A DNA stretch of 64,000 nt from Ponticaulis profundi (GCF_042659465.1 NZ_JBHSSW010000002.1:80055-144054), one strand, 5' to 3'. Positions 1 to 7,914 are shown, counted from the first letter of the stretch. Program-made: numbers and translations. The notes: generated by a model not told the origin, from the letters alone.

Positions 1-527
1 GGTGCGATGCCATCCAGCAGGATCGCTGTTTGCTCGGCTGGTGCGGAACAGATCACGCCATCACACGCGAAATCGGGCATATCGTCTTCGAACGTCAGAA
101 CCCAGCTATCGCCATTCTGGCGTACTTCATGAATGCGGATGCCGAAGTGACAATCGAGTTCAGAAGCGAGGCCTTTGATGAGACCGTTCATCCCCGGGAG
201 GCCGACATAATAAAGGGCTTCAGCGTCATCTGCGGCCTCAATACGGCCGGCAGAGTTCAGCTGTCCAATACGTGCCTGCCAGGGCTTCACCAAACCGGCT
301 TCAACCCAGGTTTCCGTTAGCTCAGCAAATTCGCTCGATTGAGGGCGAAAACCAATGGCACCATGATCAAAGCGGATTTCTCCGTCTTTGCCTGGCATGC
401 GGCGCGTTGAGCATCGTCCGCCTGGGCCACGTCCCTTGTCGAACAATGTTACCTCATGCCCGGCTGACATCGCTTCTTTTGCACAGGTCAGACCTGCAAT
501 TCCGGCACCGATCACGGCAAGCTTCAT
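1..527 (-). CDS. NAD(P)/FAD-dependent oxidoreductase, renalase-like (partial)
   Basis: The reading frame starts at 527 and runs off the left edge of the window, so only the first ~175 residues are present. Translation of the minus strand begins MKLAVIGAGIAGL, a textbook Rossmann dinucleotide motif (GxGxxG), followed by an FDKGRGPGGR segment that is typical of amine-oxidase/renalase-like flavoproteins. The protein should bind FAD non-covalently in the cytoplasm; the substrate cannot be told from this fragment. It lies downstream of flmG on the same strand, separated by a hairpin at 561-588, so co-transcription is uncertain. Family assignment is firm, function is not. Confidence 0.8.
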   Translation of the reverse strand, partial: MKLAVIGAGIAGLTCAKEAMSAGHEVTLFDKGRGPGGRCSTRRMPGKDGEIRFDHGAIGFRPQSSEFAELTETWVEAGLVKPWQARIGQLNSAGRIEAADDAEALYYVGLPGMNGLIKGLASELDCHFGIRIHEVRQNGDSWVLTFEDDMPDFACDGVICSAPAEQTAILLDGIA

Positions 528-560
528 CTGGTTTCCCTTCATCGCTTTCCCCAAACTAAT

Positions 561-588
561 ACGCCCGCTCGGAAAGGCGAGCGGGCGT
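561..588 (-). terminator. Hairpin after flmG, possible terminator
   Basis: A perfect 10-bp inverted repeat (ACGCCCGCTC / GAGCGGGCGT) with an 8-nt loop sits 27 bases past the flmG stop. The minus-strand side is followed by only a few Ts, so it may slow or trim the transcript rather than end it fully. Confidence 0.5.
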
Positions 589-614
589 CAAAAGTTTTTC
601 GCTAAAGGCGAGCT

Positions 615-2432
615 TCAGGCCGCGTTCGTGTCAGACTTAGATGCCTGTTCAGACGCCAGATCCGCTACATAGCCTGTGAACGGTTCCAGCGCTGATTTCC
701 AGTTGGAAATTGTGTCCGGTGAGAAGACGATTGCTGTTGGATACCAGGGCAATTGTCCGGTTCCAAGGAATGGCCAGGCGTTGGGTGAACCGATGATCGC
801 GGTACGTGCACCGGAGGCGGCCGAAATATTGGTCGTTGCGTTCATGGGACCAACCACCAGATCCATTGCGCAGCAAAGCGCAGCCAGATCATCAAGATCG
901 TTTTTCAGGTCGATGCCTTCAAGCTGGTGGATTTTAACGCCGAACTCTTTTTCGGCACGCTCAATATCTTCCTGACATTCGCCATATTGCAGGTTGATCC
1001 AGACCGTACCTTCGGTTCGCAGCGGTGCTTTCCACTGTTCGAAGGGAGAATAGTATTTGGAACGTTTCGCGGTCATCAGCATCGACTTCCAGAGGAAGCC
1101 GACTTTAAGGCCCGGGCCAAGCGCGGCAAGTTCGCGTCGCCAGTGATCCACACGCTTTGGGTCAGGCGTCAGGAAGCCACCTTCTTTCGGGAAGGCGTCG
1201 ATTGAGGTCCTAAGTGCGCGTAGCACACTTGCCATGGGCGCCCAGAAGTCAAAGGATTTCCAGTTGGTGATGGTTGGGCAACCCCGAACCGGAATGCCGT
1301 TGCTTCGGATCGTGGCATGCTTGACGATCTTCGCTTTCGGGAAAGATCGTTCCATCAGCTGAACGAGGCGGGGCGCAACCGCAATGGTCAATTGTCCATC
1401 AGGGCCGAGCCGCTCCGTCAGGTCATGTGCCGCGTTCAGGAACAGAACTTCATCGCCCAGACCCTGTTCGCCTACGAGCAAGAAGGATTTGCCCTCAAGG
1501 TCTTCACCATCCCATTGCTGGCACGGGATCGAGAAAGATGTCGCCTTGGAGTATCGCGGATTGTTGCGGCACTCATAAGCGTCCCAGGCGCGATCCAGCT
1601 GGCCGGTACCGATCAGGGAAATCGCCTGCGCGTGTTTGCACTCGGCTTCTTCATTGTCTGGCAGAACGCCCATCTCGAGCGCTCGATCGAATTGCTGTAG
1701 CGCTTCATGGTGCTGGCCCTGTGTGGCGCGGCAATAGCCAATATTGTGATAGGCGCGCGCAAGGCCAGGGTCGATATCGAGCGCCTGATTGTAGAACAGG
1801 ACGGCTTTATCGAAATCCGTCTGCTCCATCATGACGGTGCCGAGCGAGTTCCAAAGCAAGGACGAGCCCTGATTGGTATAAATCGAGGTGCGAAGGACTT
1901 CGATTGCGTCGTCAAACTGGCCTTTGTCCCTCAGAACGCAGGCCAGATTGTTCGGGCCTTCCACCATTTCCGGGGACATGCGGCAGAAAATGCGGAAGAA
2001 TTGCTCGGCCACATCATAAAGTTCCATGCGCCAGGCCAGAAGACCGAGGTTCTGATAAATCTCAGGTTCTGTCGGATCGAGGCGATGGGCGCGCTCATAC
2101 ATCTCCAGCGCCAGGCTAGCGACACCCAGTTTATCGAGCGCGATGGCTGTGACGTGGTTGGCGAGCGCAATGTTCTCATCGATGGCAAGCGCTTCGAGGC
2201 CAAGGATCGCCGCCTCACGATAAGACTGTTCGCTGATCTTGCGGACAGCGCGTTTGAGAACGGGAATGGCTTTGCGAAGCTTGCCGTCTGCTTTGCTCGA
2301 TTTGAAACGCAGAACGGTCTGTAGGGCTTTACTCTTGCCTGCGTCACCGGCTGAGTCGACGGGCAGGGGAATGGCGTTGCCGCTGAATGACAGGGCTTGT
2401 TCGATAGAGCTGCGCTGCACGGCGTTCGTCAT
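615..2432 (-). CDS. flmG: TPR-glycosyltransferase fusion, FlmG-like flagellin glycosyltransferase
   Basis: A 605-residue cytoplasmic protein with two modules. Residues ~40-300 are tandem TPR helices (for example the segments around YQNLGLLAWR, WNSLGTVM and AYHNIGYC), and residues ~320-590 form a GT-B-like transferase half beginning FLLVGEQGLGDEV. The same order is found in Caulobacter FlmG, whose TPR part binds flagellins and whose C-terminal part attaches pseudaminic acid. The ATG at 2432 was chosen over 2519 because GGAG lies just upstream (GCGGAGAGCCCC). It is divergent from flbT-flaF and close to five flagellin genes and a nonulosonic-acid cluster, which supports the flagellin-modifying role. 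Being an FlmG homologue is likely; acceptor and sugar are inferred from context. Confidence 0.82.
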   Translation of the reverse strand: MTNAVQRSSIEQALSFSGNAIPLPVDSAGDAGKSKALQTVLRFKSSKADGKLRKAIPVLKRAVRKISEQSYREAAILGLEALAIDENIALANHVTAIALDKLGVASLALEMYERAHRLDPTEPEIYQNLGLLAWRMELYDVAEQFFRIFCRMSPEMVEGPNNLACVLRDKGQFDDAIEVLRTSIYTNQGSSLLWNSLGTVMMEQTDFDKAVLFYNQALDIDPGLARAYHNIGYCRATQGQHHEALQQFDRALEMGVLPDNEEAECKHAQAISLIGTGQLDRAWDAYECRNNPRYSKATSFSIPCQQWDGEDLEGKSFLLVGEQGLGDEVLFLNAAHDLTERLGPDGQLTIAVAPRLVQLMERSFPKAKIVKHATIRSNGIPVRGCPTITNWKSFDFWAPMASVLRALRTSIDAFPKEGGFLTPDPKRVDHWRRELAALGPGLKVGFLWKSMLMTAKRSKYYSPFEQWKAPLRTEGTVWINLQYGECQEDIERAEKEFGVKIHQLEGIDLKNDLDDLAALCCAMDLVVGPMNATTNISAASGARTAIIGSPNAWPFLGTGQLPWYPTAIVFSPDTISNWKSALEPFTGYVADLASEQASKSDTNAA

Positions 2433-2572
2433 GGGGCTCTCCGCAATTGTTCTCCTAAGCAATTGCCATGATGGTTTTAAGAAACGGCTAACCGATCTGC
2501 CCTGAATGCAATCAAGCATTAACCTGAATGACGTATGGAGTAATTGACACCCAAACTTGGCTGGAGGAAACC

Positions 2573-3010
2573 ATGCCGCTCAAATTGTCCCTGAAGCCAG
2601 GCGAAAAATTCGTTGTAAATGGTGCAGTCATTCAGAATGGCGATCGCCGGGGCGTGCTTTTGTTGCAGAACAAAGCATCGGTTCTGCGTGAAAAAGACAT
2701 CATGCAACCGGACGAGGTTACCTCTCCTGCACGGCGCATCTATTTTCCCGTAATGATGATGTATCTGGATCCTTCAGATATTTCGCAACCTTATGAGGAA
2801 TTTGTGATGAGAATGACGGAATTTATGTCCGTTATTAAGAACCCCGTTATACTTAAAGAGTGTATAGCTTGTTCGAAGGATGTGATGGCGGGCCAATACT
2901 ATAAAGCGTTGAGCCGCTGTAGAACTATAATGGCCTATGAAGAGGAGTGCTTCGAGCATGTCAATCAAGGCTTATCAGCAGACGGCGAGGCGGACAGAGA
3001 ATCCGCGTGA
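2573..3010 (+). CDS. flbT: Flagellin post-transcriptional regulator FlbT
   Basis: 145 residues, the usual FlbT length, starting MPLKLSLKPGEKFVVNG, the family's conserved N-terminus. In Caulobacter FlbT binds the 5' untranslated region of flagellin mRNA and promotes its decay until the hook is finished. The ATG at 2573 follows a clear CTGGAGGAAACC ribosome site; the longer frame starting at 2528 has none and lacks family similarity. flaF overlaps its 3' end by 53 bases, so the two are translationally coupled. The likely targets are the flagellin leaders at 5.57, 6.82 and 8.0 kb, which share sequence around the ribosome site. Confidence 0.93.
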   Translation: MPLKLSLKPGEKFVVNGAVIQNGDRRGVLLLQNKASVLREKDIMQPDEVTSPARRIYFPVMMMYLDPSDISQPYEEFVMRMTEFMSVIKNPVILKECIACSKDVMAGQYYKALSRCRTIMAYEEECFEHVNQGLSADGEADRESA

Positions 3011-3311
3011 TATAGAATATCGGCTGTTTTCGCAGGTGACAGCCGCGCTCGTAGACGCACAGAAAGCAGACAAAACCGAGATCCGCGCAAAGATTGATGC
3101 TTTGGATTGGAATCGTCGCGTCTGGTCCGCTTTCGCAATGGATTGCGCAAACCCGGACAACAGTCTGCCAGCACAATTGCGTGCGAGCATCATTTCTCTG
3201 TCGATCTTTGTCGGCAAGCACACCTCTGCAATCATGCGTGAAGGTGAAGACATCCAGGATCTGATCGACATCAATCGTCTGATCATGCAGGGTCTGTCGG
3301 GCGAATCCTGA
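2958..3311 (+). CDS. flaF: Flagellin biosynthesis activator FlaF
   Basis: 117 residues, starting MSIKAYQQTARRTENPRDIE, which matches the FlaF family signature (AYQ...ENPR..EYRLF). FlaF acts oppositely to FlbT in Caulobacter and is needed for flagellin production and secretion. The ATG at 2958 was preferred to 2937 because it gives the canonical N-terminus; GAGGAG lies about 10 bases upstream, inside flbT. The 53-base overlap with flbT argues for one bicistronic message. No promoter of its own is visible. Confidence 0.93.
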   Translation: MSIKAYQQTARRTENPRDIEYRLFSQVTAALVDAQKADKTEIRAKIDALDWNRRVWSAFAMDCANPDNSLPAQLRASIISLSIFVGKHTSAIMREGEDIQDLIDINRLIMQGLSGES

Positions 3312-3393
3312 TCTCGCCCGTCAGCCAGTTTTTTCTTTTTGAAATAGCAGCTTCATTCTAACGTCCCCTCATAACGATATGGGGGAATTTGAT

Positions 3394-4152
3394 ATGAGTG
3401 GTACGCTTCTGATGATCCACGGCATTGGCTGTGGTGGCGAAGTCTGGGACGTGATGCGGCCGGGCTTTGCGGCGGCAGGTTGGACCTGCGAAGCGCCAAC
3501 ACTTTTTCCGGATTTGCGAACGATCGAGACGCCGCCGGAGAGCATCGCTCAGCTCAGCTTCCAGGACTATGTCGATGACATGGCGCGCCGCTGTGACCGT
3601 ATCTTTCAGGCGACCGGCGAGAAACCTGCGGTCATCGGTCATTCGATGGGTGGCCTGATCGCACAGAAACTCGTGGAAGCGGGCAAGGTCAGCAAAGCTG
3701 TCTTTCTGACGCCGGCCCAGCCCAAGGGGTGTAGTGCGCCGGGCCTGTCTATCCTGATTACCTTCGCCAATGTTGTCCTCTCCGGTGACGTGAAGAAGGG
3801 GCACAAGATCTGGAAATTCGGCTTTCGCTATGGCGTTCTGAACTGTGTCGACAAATCCCGTCATGATGAGCTCTATGCACTTGCGCGATATGACTCTGGC
3901 CAGGTTTACCGCGACATCGCAGATGGCGTGGAGGTTGATGAAGCGACATTTACGGTGCCGACACTGACCATCGCCGCCGGCAAGGACCGCGCAACGCCGG
4001 CGAAGTCTGTTCGCAAGATGACTGACAAGTATGCCGGTGCGCCTGTGCCAACCGATTTCATCGAATATGCAGACCATGCGCACTGGATCGTTGATGAGCC
4101 GGGCACCGTTCAGGTCGTTGACGATATTGCCGACTGGCTCGCCACGCACTGA
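3394..4152 (+). CDS. Alpha/beta-hydrolase fold protein
   Basis: 252 residues with an HGIGCGG oxyanion-hole region near the N-terminus, the nucleophile elbow GHSMGG (~residue 90), and a late His in DHAHWIVDEPG, completing a Ser-Asp-His triad typical of serine hydrolases such as esterases and lipases. No signal peptide is seen, so it is probably cytoplasmic. The ATG at 3394 follows a GGGGGA site; the ATG at 3379 has no ribosome site. It sits between flaF and the first flagellin in the same direction, but nothing in its sequence ties it to motility. The substrate is unknown. Confidence 0.82.
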   Translation: MSGTLLMIHGIGCGGEVWDVMRPGFAAAGWTCEAPTLFPDLRTIETPPESIAQLSFQDYVDDMARRCDRIFQATGEKPAVIGHSMGGLIAQKLVEAGKVSKAVFLTPAQPKGCSAPGLSILITFANVVLSGDVKKGHKIWKFGFRYGVLNCVDKSRHDELYALARYDSGQVYRDIADGVEVDEATFTVPTLTIAAGKDRATPAKSVRKMTDKYAGAPVPTDFIEYADHAHWIVDEPGTVQVVDDIADWLATH

Positions 4153-4159
4153 GCAACAT

Positions 4160-4201
4160 GCGGCAAGTCCTGCCGCCTTCGGTCTCCTTGTTCCCGGCAT
4201 G
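4160..4201. promoter_or_regulatory. GC-rich inverted repeat upstream of flagellin 1 (candidate FlbD/ftr-type enhancer)
   Basis: GCGGCA-agtcc-TGCCGC, followed by CCCGGCA, lies about 90-130 bases upstream of the -24/-12 promoter of flagellin 1. Similar CGGCA/TGCCG pairs occur at the same distance before flagellins 2, 3 and 4. In Caulobacter the sigma-54 activator FlbD binds GC-rich ftr sites in such positions. The repeat could also be a weak terminator for the hydrolase gene. The assignment is an inference from spacing and recurrence. Confidence 0.45.
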
Positions 4202-4289
4202 CTTTTCCCAGCCAGAAAAAGCGTGTGTAGGGATGAAATAAATTTCAATAAAAATAGCGCACTAGGCGTTTACATCTGATTCACCAATG

Positions 4290-4305
4290 CGGCACGCGGA
4301 TTGCG
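4290..4305 (+). promoter_or_regulatory. Sigma-54 promoter of flagellin 1
   Basis: CGGCACG-N4-TTGC has the invariant GG (4291-4292) and GC (4303-4304) ten bases apart, matching the sigma-54 consensus TGGCACG-N4-TTGC at all but the first base. It lies ~80 bases before the flagellin start. Confidence 0.8.
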
Positions 4306-4382
4306 GTTTCTTCGGCAGGACAAAATGTCCATCCAGCTAAAATGGCTGGCACAAAGCCTATCCAGAATGGAAGGAAATCAAA

Positions 4383-5213
4383 ATGGCTGCCCTTTCTGTA
4401 AACACCAATTATGGGGCGATGGTCGCCCTGCAACAACTGAACAGCACGAACATGGCTCTTTCCAGCACTCAAGAGCGCATCAATACCGGCCTGAAGGTCG
4501 CGTCTGCGAAAGACAATGGCGCCGTTTACGCCATTGCTCAGGGCATGCGCGCGGACCTGAAGGGTTTTGGTGTCGTTCTGGATAGCCTGGATCGCGTCTC
4601 GTCAACGACAGACGTCGCGCTTGCTGCTGGCGCTGCTATCTCCGATCTTTTGATCGATATGAAAGAGAAAGCACTGGCTGCATCGGACGAAACTCTGACG
4701 GCGTCGCAACGAGCTGCGTTCAGCGAGGACTTCAAGGCGCTCCGTGATCAGATTTCCACCATTGTCGGCAATGCCGAGTTTAATGGCGTCAACCTGATCA
4801 ACGGTTCAACCAACGAGATTTCCGCGTTTGCTGATGCGAATGGTTCAAATAGCATCACAGTGCTGGATGAAAACCTGTCTCTGGGTGGTGGCATCGTCAC
4901 AATCGGCGCCACCGCATCACTGGATACGGCAACAAACGCTTCGGGGATGGTTTCCACGATCGAGACATCGATCAACAACCTGAACCAGGCGCTCGCGCGT
5001 CTTGGCACTGCGTCCAAGTCGCTTGAGGTGCACACAACGTTTGTGACCAGTCTGCGTGATACGCTCGAGGCCGGGGTCGGCAATCTTGTCGACGCGGACA
5101 TGGCTCGGGAGAGTGCGAAACTCCAGGCTCTGCAGACAAAGCAGCAGCTTGGCGTTCAGGCGCTGTCCATTGCGAACCAGGCGCCGCAAATCATCACTCA
5201 GCTGTTCCAGTAG
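4383..5213 (+). CDS. Flagellin 1
   Basis: 276 residues consisting only of the conserved N-terminal D0/D1 (MAALSVNTNYGAMVALQQLN...) and C-terminal D1/D0 (LQALQTKQQLGVQALSIANQ) helices joined by a short beta region, as in the ~25-30 kDa flagellins of Caulobacter. It is secreted unfolded through the flagellar export gate and polymerises into the filament. It differs from flagellins 2-4 by a two-residue N-terminal insertion, its C-terminus (ITQLFQ instead of LSFF[QR]) and a different promoter spacer. The start follows GAAGGAAATCAAA. Transcription is from a sigma-54 promoter at ~4290. Probably glycosylated on Ser/Thr by FlmG. Confidence 0.96.
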   Translation: MAALSVNTNYGAMVALQQLNSTNMALSSTQERINTGLKVASAKDNGAVYAIAQGMRADLKGFGVVLDSLDRVSSTTDVALAAGAAISDLLIDMKEKALAASDETLTASQRAAFSEDFKALRDQISTIVGNAEFNGVNLINGSTNEISAFADANGSNSITVLDENLSLGGGIVTIGATASLDTATNASGMVSTIETSINNLNQALARLGTASKSLEVHTTFVTSLRDTLEAGVGNLVDADMARESAKLQALQTKQQLGVQALSIANQAPQIITQLFQ

Positions 5214-5317
5214 ACCATCCGGGAGCAGACGGAGGTCGGGTTTTCATACCCGGCCTCCACTTGCTCGCAACCTGATTGGAGCCCGCATATTTATGCGAAA
5301 ACAGAAGCAACAGGCAG

Positions 5318-5348
5318 CCGCCGGTGGGTTATCCCCCGGCGGTTTTTT
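5318..5348 (+). terminator. Terminator of flagellin 1
   Basis: CCGCCGG...CCGGCGG stem with a short loop, followed by TTTTTT. It lies ~105 bases past the stop codon. Confidence 0.8.
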
Positions 5349-5353
5349 CTTGA

Positions 5354-5413
5354 CCCGGCAGGCAGGTTTTGCCGGGGTAGGTAAGTATTGCCCGGCACTT
5401 CCGCCGGAACGGG
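5354..5413. promoter_or_regulatory. CGGCA/TGCCG inverted repeats upstream of flagellin 2 (candidate ftr sites)
   Basis: CCCGGCA (5354-5360) and TGCCGGG (5370-5376) form a perfect 7-bp inverted repeat, and a second block CCCGGCA-CTT-CCGCCGG follows at ~5391-5407. They lie ~80-135 bases before the sigma-54 promoter, the expected distance for an FlbD-type enhancer. Confidence 0.5.
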
Positions 5414-5490
5414 AAAATTGCATCTAAGCGCGTAAACTTTTGGCGCAGCAATCCCGTACTTCCACGCTTTTTCCATTAACTAATCGCGTT

Positions 5491-5506
5491 TGGCCCAACC
5501 CTTGCA
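5491..5506 (+). promoter_or_regulatory. Sigma-54 promoter of flagellin 2
   Basis: TGGCCCAACCCTTGCA: GG at 5492-5493 and GC at 5504-5505 with exactly ten bases between. It is preceded by a TTTTCCATTAA block (5469-5479) that recurs before flagellin 3. Confidence 0.85.
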
Positions 5507-5580
5507 GTCCTTGTCTGCGAGGCAAAAGGCCTGTGTGAGCAAAATGCTCGCAAGACATAACCAGAATGGAGATCGCTAAA

Positions 5581-6405
5581 ATGGCGAGTGTGAATACCAA
5601 TTATGGTGCTATGGTTGCCCTGCAGCAGCTGAACGCAACCAATCGTGACCTTGAAACGACTCAGAGCCGTATCAATACAGGCCTCAAGGTTTCTTCCGCA
5701 AAAGACAACGGCGCTATTTACGCAATCGCTCAGGGCATGCGCGCTGACGTGGTTGGCTATGGTGTTGTCTCTGACTCTCTGGACCGTACGAAGTCGACCG
5801 TTGATGTCGCGATCGCTGCAGGCGAATCCATCAGCGACCTTCTGATCGAGATGAAAGAGAAAGCACTTTCTGCATCTGACGAGTCTCTTACCACCGCGCA
5901 ACGTGCTGCCTTTAACGAAGACTTCAAGGCGCTGCGTGATCAGATCGCAACCATCGTTTCCAACGCTGAATTCAACGGTGTAAACCTCATCAACAACTCC
6001 ACGGCGTCTATGGAAGCATTTGCTGATGCAGACGGCACATCCGTGATCACGGTTCTCGATGAGAACCTGTCTCTTGGTGGAGCCATCGTGACTCTTGCGG
6101 CAACGGCTTCCCTCAACTCTTCAAGCGTTGCATCTGCTGCTGTCACGACCATTGAAACGTCACTCGACAACATCAACCAGGCGCTCGCACGCCTCGGTAC
6201 GGCGTCCAAATCTCTCGAAGTGCACTCGACCTTTGTTGCCAAGCTCAGCGATGTGACAGAAGCCGGTATCGGCAATCTCGTCGACGCGGATCTGGCCAAG
6301 GAATCGGCCAAACTGCAAGCGCTTCAGACGAAGCAGCAGCTGGGTGTTCAGGCACTCTCTATCGCCAACCAGGCGAGCAGCATTTCGCTCTCCTTCTTCC
6401 AGTAA
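5581..6405 (+). CDS. Flagellin 2
   Basis: 274 residues, MASVNTNYGAMVALQQLN at the start and LSFFQ at the end, with no variable D2/D3 domain. It is highly similar to flagellins 3 and 4 along its whole length. An in-frame ATG at 5566 (MEIAK) precedes it, but that codon is part of the ribosome-site sequence ATGGAGATCGCTAAA shared with flagellin 3, and the family N-terminus starts at 5581. Its message has its own sigma-54 promoter and a strong terminator, so it is a monocistronic unit. Expected post-transcriptional control by FlbT/FlaF is inferred from Caulobacter. Confidence 0.96.
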   Translation: MASVNTNYGAMVALQQLNATNRDLETTQSRINTGLKVSSAKDNGAIYAIAQGMRADVVGYGVVSDSLDRTKSTVDVAIAAGESISDLLIEMKEKALSASDESLTTAQRAAFNEDFKALRDQIATIVSNAEFNGVNLINNSTASMEAFADADGTSVITVLDENLSLGGAIVTLAATASLNSSSVASAAVTTIETSLDNINQALARLGTASKSLEVHSTFVAKLSDVTEAGIGNLVDADLAKESAKLQALQTKQQLGVQALSIANQASSISLSFFQ

Positions 6406-6466
6406 GAAGGACGGCGCGCTTCGCGCACCAGACAATAGAAAGGGTGGCAGCCCTTCGAAACACTAC

Positions 6467-6491
6467 CGGGCCAATTGGCCCGTTTTTTTTT
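6467..6491 (+). terminator. Terminator of flagellin 2
   Basis: A perfect palindrome CGGGCCAATTGGCCCG followed by nine Ts. The same 16-base palindrome forms the core of the terminator after flagellin 3. Confidence 0.92.
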
Positions 6492-6614
6492 GTTTTAAAA
6501 TTTCGCAAAGACAACCCTCAGGGGCGCATAAAAATAGTCAAATTTTTCAGTAAGTTAGAAATAAATTTGAAAAAAATTATATCGAAAACGTTTACGGAAA
6601 AATCAGCAAGGAAA

Positions 6615-6669
6615 TTTTTGCCGGTCCCTTTTTGCCGACCCGGCAAAACCTGCCGGAGATCGGAAAAAG
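6615..6669. promoter_or_regulatory. CGGCA/TGCCG repeats upstream of flagellin 3 (candidate ftr sites)
   Basis: TTTTGCCG (6630-6637), a 3-base spacer and CGGCAAAA (6641-6648) form a perfect 8-bp inverted repeat, flanked by TTTTTGCCGG on the left and TGCCGGAGATCGG on the right. The cluster lies ~85-135 bases before the sigma-54 promoter. Confidence 0.55.
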
Positions 6670-6748
6670 TTTAAGTAGTCTTCCTGATCACGTTAAGGCT
6701 TTTACCCGATAAACCGGGCGAGACGCGATTTTCCATTAATCTTCAGTT

Positions 6749-6764
6749 TGGTCCGGCATTTGCG
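6749..6764 (+). promoter_or_regulatory. Sigma-54 promoter of flagellin 3
   Basis: TGGTCCGGCATTTGCG: GG at 6750-6751 and GC at 6762-6763, ten bases apart, with the preferred TTTGC at -12. Confidence 0.85.
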
Positions 6765-6837
6765 ATGCCCTTTTCGGACAAAAAGTCCAGCCGAGCAAAA
6801 GGTTCGGTGAATAAATAAGAAAATGGAGATCGCTAAA

Positions 6838-7662
6838 ATGGCGAGCGTGAATACCAATTACGGAGCAATGGTTGCTCTGCAACAACTGAACTCGACCAAT
6901 TCAGACCTCGAGACTGTTCAATCCCGCATCAACACAGGCATGAAGGTTTCTTCTGCTAAAGATAACGGCGCGATCTACGCTATTGCTCAAGGCATGCGCG
7001 CAGACGTTGCTGGCTTCGGTGTTGTTCAGGAATCTCTGGACCGTGCAAGCTCGACTGTTGACGTTGCGATTGCTGCTGGCGAAGCCATCAGTGACCTGCT
7101 GGTCGACATGAAAGAGAAAGCTCTTTCTGCTTCTGACGAGTCTCTGACAACAACTCAGCGCGCTGCGTTCAACGAGGACTTCAAAGCCCTTCGCGACCAG
7201 ATCACAACGGTTGTTTCAAATGCCGAGTTCAATGGCGTCAACCTGATCAACAACACGACAGCTGGTATCAACGCTCTGGCGGATGCAGACGGCACGTCTG
7301 TCATCACGACAGCTGACGAGAACCTGTCGCTCGGCGGTGGCATTGTTACGCTTGCTGCAACAGCGACAATCGGCACAGCTACGCTGGCTTCTGGCGCTGT
7401 TGGCACGATCGAAACGTCTATCGACAACCTCAGCCAGGCTCTCGCTCGCCTCGGTACAGGTTCCAAGGCGCTCTCAGTTCACTCTGAGTTTGTCACCAAA
7501 CTGAGCGATGTAACGGAAGCTGGTATTGGTAACCTGGTCGATGCGGACCTGGCTAAGGAATCTGCGAAACTTCAGGCGCTTCAAACGAAGCAACAGCTTG
7601 GTGTTCAGGCGCTTTCTATCGCCAACCAATCAAGCAGCCTGGCGCTGTCCTTCTTCCGCTAA
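6838..7662 (+). CDS. Flagellin 3
   Basis: 274 residues, MASVNTNYGAMVALQQLNSTN to LALSFFR, same architecture as flagellins 2 and 4. The leader ATGGAGATCGCTAAA immediately before the start is identical to that of flagellin 2, including the optional in-frame ATG at 6823. Export and polymerisation as for the other flagellins. Transcribed from its own sigma-54 promoter and ended by a hairpin with the same GGGCCAATTGGCCC core as flagellin 2. Differences from flagellins 2 and 4 are spread through the centre of the protein (for example ~residues 150-190), where surface residues and glycosylation sites are expected. Confidence 0.96.
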   Translation: MASVNTNYGAMVALQQLNSTNSDLETVQSRINTGMKVSSAKDNGAIYAIAQGMRADVAGFGVVQESLDRASSTVDVAIAAGEAISDLLVDMKEKALSASDESLTTTQRAAFNEDFKALRDQITTVVSNAEFNGVNLINNTTAGINALADADGTSVITTADENLSLGGGIVTLAATATIGTATLASGAVGTIETSIDNLSQALARLGTGSKALSVHSEFVTKLSDVTEAGIGNLVDADLAKESAKLQALQTKQQLGVQALSIANQSSSLALSFFR

Positions 7663-7717
7663 GGGAAGACCAGTACTACATAAAAAATTCAAAAAATCAG
7701 GGTTATACCCTTTCACT

Positions 7718-7745
7718 GCCGGGCCAATTGGCCCGGCTTTTTATT
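7718..7745 (+). terminator. Terminator of flagellin 3
   Basis: Perfect palindrome GCCGGGCCAATTGGCCCGGC followed by a T-rich tract (TTTTTATTTTG). Its core equals that of the flagellin 2 terminator. Confidence 0.92.
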
Positions 7746-7747
7746 TT

Positions 7748-7809
7748 GTGCCGACCATTGAAAATCGTCCGGCGGCAAAAATTACCTGGCAAAATGTGCC
7801 GATCGGCAA
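7748..7809. promoter_or_regulatory. CGGCA/TGCCG repeats upstream of flagellin 4 (candidate ftr sites)
   Basis: Four half-sites in 62 bases: TGCCGACC, CCGGCGGCAAAAA, CTGGCAAAA, and the 12-bp palindrome TGCCGATCGGCA (7797-7808). They lie ~105-165 bases before the sigma-54 promoter. Confidence 0.5.
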
Positions 7810-7914
7810 TTCAGTTCCGAAGCGTAAATGGCCGTTAACGCTACTCATGTTTTTGTTAACCAATACAATGCCGTAGGCGCGCAGTTGGGGCGTTTTCAAC
7901 CTTAACCATGCCGG

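Larger units (their letters stand above)
5214..5580 (+). other. Intergenic region between flagellins 1 and 2
   Basis: This 367-base gap holds a terminator for flagellin 1 (5318-5348), CGGCA-type inverted repeats (5354-5413), a TTTTCCATTAA block shared with flagellin 3 (5469-5479), a sigma-54 promoter (5491-5506) and the 5' leader of flagellin 2, which is nearly identical to that of flagellin 3. No gene is seen. Confidence 0.7.
6406..6837 (+). other. Intergenic region between flagellins 2 and 3
   Basis: 432 bases with a terminator (6467-6491), an A+T-rich stretch (~6483-6600), a cluster of CGGCA/TGCCG repeats (6615-6669), the shared TTTTCCATTAA block (6729-6739), a sigma-54 promoter (6749-6764) and the flagellin 3 leader. 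No coding sequence is supported. Confidence 0.7.

Noticed and set aside
1317..2324. Plus-strand frames opposite flmG
   Set aside because: The minus strand encodes clear TPR repeats; the opposite frames show no family pattern.
3358..4248. 296-codon frame on the minus strand opposite the hydrolase
   Set aside because: Composition is Arg/His-rich and low in normal codon use; the opposite strand encodes a protein with an intact nucleophile elbow.
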